A stretch of 12,478 bases of DNA from CAVQGF01 sp045807945 (GTDB lineage Bacteria > Acidobacteriota > Terriglobia > Terriglobales > Acidobacteriaceae). The notes under the pieces are model-generated. The model saw only the letters and a list, made by a program, of their open reading frames with translations, made no database searches and had not been told where the DNA came from. The position numbers and the translations under genes are program-made. The DNA lies in the NCBI GenBank assembly GCA_045807945.1, contig JBJMGI010000095.1:1-12478 (forward strand). Direction: 5' to 3'. Below are positions 7,754 through 12,478 of the stretch, piece by piece; position 1 is the first letter of the stretch; every line of letters starts with the position of its first letter.

Positions 7754-8198
7754 GATTAGGGTCTAGAGGTGCAATAGTGTTCGAGAGACCAGAGCCTGTG
7801 GCGACTCGGTTGTAAAGAGGCGGGCCATCTCCAAAAAAATAGGAAGAGAGCTGCAGAGAGGCTGGTCCGATCCCACCAGGACCAGAATTAAAAGGCGCTG
7901 CGGGTGGAAAGATCTTTGCCCTGCCGCCGCCCTCGCCCCCTAAGCTGAAGAATCCTCCCGCGTGGAACTCTACTTCCCATGGATGATTCGGATCGGGACC
8001 CTCGCCGGCGTAGCTGCTGTCTTTGTTAGCGCCCTTTGGTGCGCTGGAAATGGAGCCGGAGCAGCTGGGGCAGCGGCCATTGCCGACCTTGGCATGTTGT
8101 AGCCCTTTCCACTGCGACTGCGCGAGCAGCAGGGACGAGCTCATCAGAGCTGTTACGAAAATCACGGTATTCCGCACGACGGGTACGCAGCCTTGCAT
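7728..8198 (-). CDS. Outer-membrane beta-barrel protein, N-terminal part (frameshifted)
   Basis: The ATG at 8198 is preceded by a good Shine-Dalgarno sequence (GGGAGA, seven bases of spacing). The first 27 or so residues form a signal peptide: a short N-region with one Arg, a hydrophobic run VIFVTALMSSSLLLA, and probable cleavage near AQS. A linker with a CPSC motif (about residues 43-46) follows, then PWEVEFHAGGFFSLGGEGGG, a first barrel strand, and YFFGDGPPLYNRV. The frame then runs into a stop after DRNA at 7728. The barrel continues in the +1 frame from about 7753 (LASQIGTRNSGPSIG). If one base is skipped, 'PLDPN-L-ASQIG' reads smoothly, so these are halves of one gene. It lies 96 bases downstream of engB on the same strand, and no convincing promoter was identified. 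Confidence 0.75.
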   Translation of the reverse strand: MQGCVPVVRNTVIFVTALMSSSLLLAQSQWKGLQHAKVGNGRCPSCSGSISSAPKGANKDSSYAGEGPDPNHPWEVEFHAGGFFSLGGEGGGRAKIFPPAAPFNSGPGGIGPASLQLSSYFFGDGPPLYNRVATGSGLSNTIAPLDPNLGFPDRNA

Positions 8199-8204
8199 AA
8201 GAAG

Positions 8205-8210
8205 TCTCCC
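8205..8210 (-). promoter_or_regulatory. Ribosome binding site of the barrel gene
   Basis: The minus strand reads GGGAGA, six bases before the ATG-side CTTCTT run that leads into the start at 8198. It supports this ATG as the genuine start of the barrel gene and argues against the competing frame that extends to 8229. Confidence 0.65.
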
Positions 8211-8294
8211 AAATCGCGCAACTGGCCATTGAACCTCTTCATTCCATCCTGCGGGGGGTGGGGGCGCAATTGGCTAAGTAGGTGCTGGCTCTAT

Positions 8295-8897
8295 TTAGCG
8301 TCTACTAGAGGCTGCAACGGCCTGAATCGCTCGCCAAAGCTGCGCTTTTCCGTTGCCGGACTTCGACGAATAAGGCTGGACGGGACTGGCTCCGAGGGCC
8401 TGCTCCAAAGACTTGATGGAGGCTTTCAGCTTGTTCCCTGAGAGGCGGTCGGCTTTGGTTCCGACTACGATAAAGTCGCGCCCGGCGCCGCGCAGAAAAT
8501 CGAGCAGGTGCTGGTCGCTCTCTTGTGGCGGGATGCTCACGTCCACCAGAGCGACGCAGAGGGCCAGCGACTCGCGCTCCTGGAGATACGGATCAATAAA
8601 GTTCGACCATTGCTTCATCACGGAGAGAGGGACTCTTGCATAGCCATAACCGGGGAGATCGACGAAAAGCATCTCCGGATTCGGCTGGTTCGGTTTAAAG
8701 TTCACGCCGAAGAAATTGATCATCTGCGTGCGTCCCGGAGTGTTGCTGACGCGCGCGATGGTGGTACCGACAAGCGAATTAAGCAGGCTCGACTTGCCGA
8801 CGTTGGAGCGACCGAGGAAGGCGACCTCCGGCGGACCTGGTGCGGGGAAGTGAGCGGCGTCAACCGCAGAGGTAAGGAATTTGGCGATAGGCTTCAA
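8295..8897 (-). CDS. engB: Ribosome biogenesis GTPase EngB (YihA/YsxC)
   Basis: EngB is a TrmE-Era-type GTPase needed for late assembly of the 50S ribosomal subunit. From the TTG at 8897 the protein has 200 residues, the normal family size, and begins (M)KPIAKFLTSAVDAAHFP. G-motifs are complete: G1 GRSNVGKS (29-36), the switch region NTPGRTQMINFF (52-63), G3 DLPG (80-83), G4 TKAD (147-150) and G5 SSKSG (177-181). The frame stays open upstream as far as 9071, but that extension overlaps the lon 3' end antisense to nothing conserved and runs through the lon terminator. An ATG at 8946 sits in that hairpin's loop. TTG 8897, with GGTAGG nearby upstream, best matches the family N-terminus. Because a terminator lies just upstream, transcription needs either read-through from lon or a promoter inside the lon 3' end. 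Confidence 0.92.
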   Translation of the reverse strand: MKPIAKFLTSAVDAAHFPAPGPPEVAFLGRSNVGKSSLLNSLVGTTIARVSNTPGRTQMINFFGVNFKPNQPNPEMLFVDLPGYGYARVPLSVMKQWSNFIDPYLQERESLALCVALVDVSIPPQESDQHLLDFLRGAGRDFIVVGTKADRLSGNKLKASIKSLEQALGASPVQPYSSKSGNGKAQLWRAIQAVAASSRR

Positions 8898-8933
8898 GTA
8901 ATAGAACCTACCACAGAGGCCCACGCCAAAAGG

Positions 8934-8957
8934 AAAAGCCCGCATTCGCGGGCTTTT
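8934..8957 (-). terminator. Rho-independent terminator after lon
   Basis: A perfect ten-base stem AAAAGCCCGC / GCGGGCTTTT (8934-8943 with 8948-8957) closes a four-base ATTC loop. On the minus strand the stem is followed by TTTTCCTTTT, and it starts 19 bases after the lon stop. The AT-rich ends also allow function on the plus strand, where nothing needs it. The engB start candidates lie inside or just beyond it. Confidence 0.8.
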
Positions 8958-8976
8958 CGAATCTGCTGCAAAGGGT

Positions 8977-11388
8977 TTACTGATGCGCGGTTGGTGCATC
9001 CCCGACCGGTGGCACCGGGGCGATCTCGGGCACAGCATTTTCAGCGAGCGGTGCAGGCAGCGGGCGCTCAAGAGCGATCGCCAGAACCTGGTCCATGTCT
9101 TCGACGAAGTGCAGCTTCATCGCGTTGCGAAGATTTTCCGGCACCTCGGCGAGGTCCTTCTCGTTGTCCTTGGGCAGGCAGACCTCGAAGCATCCGGCAC
9201 GATGCGCGGCCAGGAGCTTCTCTTTCAAGCCGCCTATCGGGAGCACTTTGCCGCGCAGCGTGATTTCACCTGTCATCGCGAGATCGCGGCGAACAGGAAT
9301 CTTTGTCAAAGCGCTGGCGAGCGCGGTGGCCATGGTGATTCCGGCAGACGGACCGTCTTTCGGGATCGCGCCTTCGGGCACATGCACGTGGATGTCTACA
9401 TTGCGGTAGAAGTCGCGTGGCAAGCCGAGTTGCGCTGCACGTGAGCGAACATAGGTCAGCGCAGCTTGCGCGGACTCCTGCATCACGTCGCCGAGTTTGC
9501 CGGTGAGAGTGGGCTTGCCGCCCTTGCCCTCGACGACCAATACTTCGGTGGTCAGGATTGTTCCGCCGACTTCGGTCCACGCGAGGCCGGTAACCAGGCC
9601 GACTTCGTTCTTCTCGTGCGCCATCATGTCGCGGAACTTGATCACGCCGAGATAATCCGGCACGTTCTGCTCGGTGACCGCGACGCTGACTTCTGCGCCT
9701 TCTTTCACCACCTTGCGCGCGACTTTGCGGCAGATGTTGCCGATCTCGCGCTCGAGGTTGCGGACGCCGGCTTCGCGCGTGTAGCCACGAATAACGGTGG
9801 TGAGCGCGTCGTCGGTAAAGGTGAGGTTCTTTTCCGTCAGGCCATTCGTTTCGCGCTGCTTCTTCACCAGGTACTGCTTCGCGATCTCCACCTTTTCGAG
9901 TTCCGTGTAGCCGTGCAGCCGCAGAACTTCCATGCGGTCTTGCAGCGGAGCCGGAATCGTGTGCAGCACGTTCGCCGTCGCGATGAAGAACACCTGCGAG
10001 AGGTCGTACTCCACGTCGAGGTAATGATCGCTGAACATGTAATTCTGTTCAGGGTCGAGCACTTCGAGCAGCGCCGCTGACGGGTCGCCACGGAAGTCCA
10101 TCGACATCTTGTCGATCTCGTCGAGCATGATGACCGGGTTCTTCGTGCCCGCTTTCTTCATCATCTGGATCAACTGGCCGGGCAGCGCGCCGATGTAGGT
10201 GCGGCGATGTCCGCGGATCTCAGCTTCATCACGCACGCCCCCTAGCGACATGCGGACAAACTTGCGGCCGGTGGCCTTCGCGATAGACATGCCCAGCGAC
10301 GTCTTGCCAACGCCCGGAGGTCCGACGAAGCAGAGGATCGAGCCCTTGGGATTCTTTACGAGCTGGCGGACCGCGAGAAACTCCAGGATGCGGTCCTTGA
10401 TCTTTTCGAGGCCGTAGTGGTCCTGGTTCAATATCTCTTCCGCGCGCTTGATGTTGCGGATCTCTTTGGAGCGCTTCTTCCACGGCACTGCGAGCAGCCA
10501 GTCGAGGTAATTGCGCGAGACGGTGGACTCGGCCGACATCGGCGGCATGGCCTCAAGCTTCTTGAGCTCCTGCATCGCCTTCTCGTGGACTTCTTTCGGC
10601 ATGCCGGCGGAATCGACTTTCTTCTTCAGCTCGTCCCACTCGCTCTTCTCGCCGCGGCCCAGTTCTTTCTGGATGGCTTTGATCTTCTCGTTGAGGTAGT
10701 ACTCTTTTTGCGCCTTCTCCATCTGCCGTTTCACGCGCGACTGGATGGTGCGGTCCATGTTCAATTTCTCAATCTCGATATCGAGCACGTCGGCGATGCG
10801 CGACAGGCGCTCCATGGGATCGAAGATGTCGAGCAGCTCCTGCTTCTCTTCGATCGATAGCTGCAGGTTGGCGGCGATTGTGTCGGTCAATTTCGCGGGA
10901 TCTTCCATCTTCACCGCAGCGATCATGGTCTCGTAGTTCAGGGATTGGCAGAGCTTCACGTACTGCTCGAACAACCCGGTCACACGTTGCATGGCAGCTT
11001 CAACCGTCGGGCCGGCTTCAGGTGTGTACTTGGCAGTGCGGATCACGGCCTGGAAAAAACCGTCTGTGTCAGCAATCTCTAAGATTTTTCCGCGCTCAAT
11101 GCCCTCGACCAGGACTTTGATGTTGCCGTCCGGCAATTTGAGCGACTGCACGATGTTGACGATGGTGCCTACCTGATAGATCTCGTGAGGTTTAGGCTCG
11201 TCGATCGAGGCGTCGTGCTGGGTGGCCAGAAAGATCTTCTTGTCGCCATTCAGCGCCTCTTCCAGCGCGCGCACACTCGACTCGCGGCCAACCACGAACG
11301 GCGTCATCATGAAAGGGAAGATGACCACGTCGCGGATCGGCATCATGGGCAGCTTGCGGCTCTCGAAACGTTCCTGGCTCTGGCTCAC
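8977..11388 (-). CDS. lon: ATP-dependent protease Lon (endopeptidase La)
   Basis: Lon is a cytoplasmic hexameric AAA+ serine protease that degrades misfolded and short-lived regulatory proteins. At 803 residues it has the full domain order of bacterial LonA: the N-terminal substrate-binding domain (about 13-205), a coiled-coil helical region (about 210-300), the AAA+ module with Walker A GPPGVGKT (356-363) and Walker B VIMLDEID (419-426), and the C-terminal protease domain. The catalytic dyad is Ser681 in PKDGPSAG and Lys724 in GGLKEKLLAAHR, 43 residues apart as in E. coli. The tail after about residue 775 is Pro/Ala-rich and not conserved. The start is GTG at 11388, with AAGGTGG close upstream. 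A 176-base gap separates it from clpX and contains the clpX terminator, so lon should have its own promoter; I saw no clear CIRCE or HAIR operator there. Confidence 0.98.
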   Translation of the reverse strand: MSQSQERFESRKLPMMPIRDVVIFPFMMTPFVVGRESSVRALEEALNGDKKIFLATQHDASIDEPKPHEIYQVGTIVNIVQSLKLPDGNIKVLVEGIERGKILEIADTDGFFQAVIRTAKYTPEAGPTVEAAMQRVTGLFEQYVKLCQSLNYETMIAAVKMEDPAKLTDTIAANLQLSIEEKQELLDIFDPMERLSRIADVLDIEIEKLNMDRTIQSRVKRQMEKAQKEYYLNEKIKAIQKELGRGEKSEWDELKKKVDSAGMPKEVHEKAMQELKKLEAMPPMSAESTVSRNYLDWLLAVPWKKRSKEIRNIKRAEEILNQDHYGLEKIKDRILEFLAVRQLVKNPKGSILCFVGPPGVGKTSLGMSIAKATGRKFVRMSLGGVRDEAEIRGHRRTYIGALPGQLIQMMKKAGTKNPVIMLDEIDKMSMDFRGDPSAALLEVLDPEQNYMFSDHYLDVEYDLSQVFFIATANVLHTIPAPLQDRMEVLRLHGYTELEKVEIAKQYLVKKQRETNGLTEKNLTFTDDALTTVIRGYTREAGVRNLEREIGNICRKVARKVVKEGAEVSVAVTEQNVPDYLGVIKFRDMMAHEKNEVGLVTGLAWTEVGGTILTTEVLVVEGKGGKPTLTGKLGDVMQESAQAALTYVRSRAAQLGLPRDFYRNVDIHVHVPEGAIPKDGPSAGITMATALASALTKIPVRRDLAMTGEITLRGKVLPIGGLKEKLLAAHRAGCFEVCLPKDNEKDLAEVPENLRNAMKLHFVEDMDQVLAIALERPLPAPLAENAVPEIAPVPPVGDAPTAHQ

Positions 11389-11392
11389 GATT

Positions 11393-11399
11393 CCACCTT
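11393..11399 (-). promoter_or_regulatory. Ribosome binding site of lon
   Basis: The minus strand reads AAGGTGG four bases before the GTG at 11388 (seven bases counted from the AAGG core). It supports GTG as the lon start, which would otherwise be easy to miss in favour of a downstream ATG. Confidence 0.65.
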
Positions 11400-11519
11400 G
11401 GGGTACCGGATTTTCACCCGTTAAAGCTCTGTTAAGTCGAGCGTACTACACCCAGCCGCACGCCGCAACCGTGCAAAATGTGCTTGGAATTACGAAAGTT
11501 ATGCACATGCGACGTTCAT

Positions 11520-11546
11520 AAAAAAGCGCGCACATTGTGCGCGCTT
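11520..11546 (-). terminator. Rho-independent terminator after clpX
   Basis: A perfect ten-base stem AAGCGCGCAC / GTGCGCGCTT (11524-11533 with 11537-11546) closes an ATT loop. On the minus strand it is followed by a run of six T residues. It begins 18 bases after the clpX stop, so clpX and lon appear to be separate transcripts. Confidence 0.87.
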
Positions 11547-11564
11547 AGGCGAGCCAAAACCCTG

Positions 11565-12478
11565 CTAGCTGGCAGCCTTCTCCACCATGGAGAGCGAGAC
11601 TTCGCGCTTCTCCACCATCGGCTGCGTGACCTCGAATTCCTTGATCTTCTTTTGCGAGGGCAGGTGGTACATCAGGTCGAGCATCAGCTCTTCCAGGATC
11701 ATGCGCAATCCGCGCGCCCCCACCTTGCGCGAGAGGGCCTCGCGGGCGATGGCGCTCAGCGAATCTTCGGTGAACTTTAGCTTCACGTTCTCAAACTCAA
11801 AGAGCCGCTGGTACTGTTTGGTGATGGCGTTCTTCGGCTTGGTAAGGATCTGCACCAGCGCCGACTCATCCAGATCGTCGAGTACGCCGACCACAGGTAG
11901 TCGTCCGACGAACTCCGGGATCAGGCCGAACTTGATCAGGTCTTGCGGCTGCACCTGTTGCAGCATCTCGGAATCCTGACGCACGGTCGATGGCGTCTCT
12001 TTTTCGTTCTCGTTGCCGGTCCGGAAGCCGAGAGATTTTTTGCCGATGCGCCGGCTCACAACTTTGTCTAAGCCGACGAATGCTCCACCGCAGATGAACA
12101 AGATGTTGGTGGTGTCGACGGGAGTGAATTCCTGGTGTGGATGCTTGCGTCCGCCTTGCGGCGGCACATTGGCGACGGTTCCTTCAAGGATCTTGAGCAG
12201 CGCCTGCTGCACGCCTTCGCCCGAGACGTCGCGCGTGATCGAGGGGTTCTCGTCTTTGCGGCCGATCTTGTCAATCTCGTCGATATAGATGATGCCGGTC
12301 TGGGCGCGAGCCACGTCGCCGTCGGCAGACTGGAGCAGCTTGAGGATGATGTTCTCCACGTCCTCGCCGACGTACCCCGCCTCGGTCAGTGTCGTCGCGT
12401 CGACGATCGTGAAGGGGACGGACAGCAGCTTGGCGAGCGTCTGCGCGAGCAGCGTCTTGCCGGTGCCAGTCGGGCCAA
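11565..12478 (-). CDS. clpX: ATP-dependent Clp protease ATPase subunit ClpX (5' end cut by window)
   Basis: ClpX is the AAA+ unfoldase that feeds tagged proteins into the ClpP peptidase. The frame is open to the window edge and the first visible residues, GPTGTGKT, are the Walker A motif, so roughly the first 120 residues, including the N-terminal zinc-binding domain, are missing. Visible features are EAGYVGEDVENI with the pore-1 GYVG loop, Walker B IIYIDEIDKI, the RKHPHQEF loop (RKH pore motif), and LIPEFVGRLPVV and VGARGLRMILEE of the small AAA+ domain. A loop SLGFRTG carries LGF, a version of the IGF tripeptide that docks ClpP, so it should work with ClpP rather than alone. clpP and tig usually lie upstream of clpX, beyond this edge. 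The stop lies 18 bases before a terminator. An ATG at 12359 is internal and not the start. Confidence 0.97.
   Translation of the reverse strand, partial: GPTGTGKTLLAQTLAKLLSVPFTIVDATTLTEAGYVGEDVENIILKLLQSADGDVARAQTGIIYIDEIDKIGRKDENPSITRDVSGEGVQQALLKILEGTVANVPPQGGRKHPHQEFTPVDTTNILFICGGAFVGLDKVVSRRIGKKSLGFRTGNENEKETPSTVRQDSEMLQQVQPQDLIKFGLIPEFVGRLPVVGVLDDLDESALVQILTKPKNAITKQYQRLFEFENVKLKFTEDSLSAIAREALSRKVGARGLRMILEELMLDLMYHLPSQKKIKEFEVTQPMVEKREVSLSMVEKAAS

Noticed and set aside
7740..7765. Programmed +1 frameshift in the barrel gene
   Set aside because: No slow or stop codon at the site, no Shine-Dalgarno-like stimulator and no downstream hairpin were seen.
8911..8925. CCACAGAGGCCCACG near the engB start as a second copy of the hutU-hutI repeat
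   Set aside because: The similarity is only about a dozen bases with no second arm, so chance cannot be excluded.
8898..9071. Extended N-terminus for EngB starting at 9071
   Set aside because: The extra 58 residues overlap lon, cross its terminator and do not resemble the EngB family N-terminus.
8508..9263. Plus-strand frame of 251 codons across engB and the lon 3' end
   Set aside because: It runs antisense to the GTPase motifs and the Lon protease domain and passes through the terminator hairpin; no recognisable domain.
9466..10080. Plus-strand frame of 204 codons inside lon
   Set aside because: Lon is complete and conserved on the other strand; the composition of this frame mirrors the Lon codons.
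11389..11520. Heat-shock operator (CIRCE or HAIR) upstream of lon
   Set aside because: No CTTGAGT-N7-ACTCAAG or TTAGCACTC-N9-GAGTGCTAA inverted repeat could be found by eye.

Overview
The window looks like a chromosomal stretch from a GC-rich Gram-negative bacterium, most likely an acidobacterium. This placement is inference from gene content and remembered family resemblance, since no search was run. The pointers are a cohesin-like domain just upstream of tandem type II secretion pseudopilins, a signal-peptide outer-membrane barrel of a type I associate with Acidobacteriota, and hutI, engB, lon and clpX sequences of that general style. Apart from one broken reading frame it is an ordinary housekeeping and metabolic region. 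I found no CRISPR array, phage, transposase, tRNA, rRNA or defence system.

Left part, plus strand. Positions 2-331 are the C-terminal end of a cohesin-domain protein, probably the secretin of a type II secretion or type IV pilus-like machine. Two tandem GspG-like pseudopilins follow at 335-793 and 787-1203, tightly packed. After 41 bases come hutU (urocanate hydratase, 1245-2921) and hutI (imidazolonepropionase, 2983-4263), consecutive steps of histidine degradation. An imperfect inverted repeat lies between them, and its right arm contains the likely hutI start. A secreted M1 zinc aminopeptidase (4260-6917) overlaps hutI by four bases. The group could let the cell cut imported or external peptides and use the histidine, but hutH and other hut genes are not in view. 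A bidirectional hairpin at 6932-6962 ends the block.

Right part, minus strand. Read from the right edge the order is clpX (cut by the window end), a terminator, lon, a terminator, engB, then an outer-membrane beta-barrel gene split into two overlapping frames (7728-8198 and 6977-7753). clpX and lon are ATP-dependent protein quality-control genes and engB is a GTPase of 50S ribosome assembly. The barrel gene keeps a Shine-Dalgarno site, a signal peptide and a C-terminal phenylalanine, but needs a one-base frame change near 7750 to be read through.

Nothing here is convincingly a new system. The points most worth checking are the barrel frameshift, the repeat at the hutI start, and the engB start placed just after the lon terminator hairpin.
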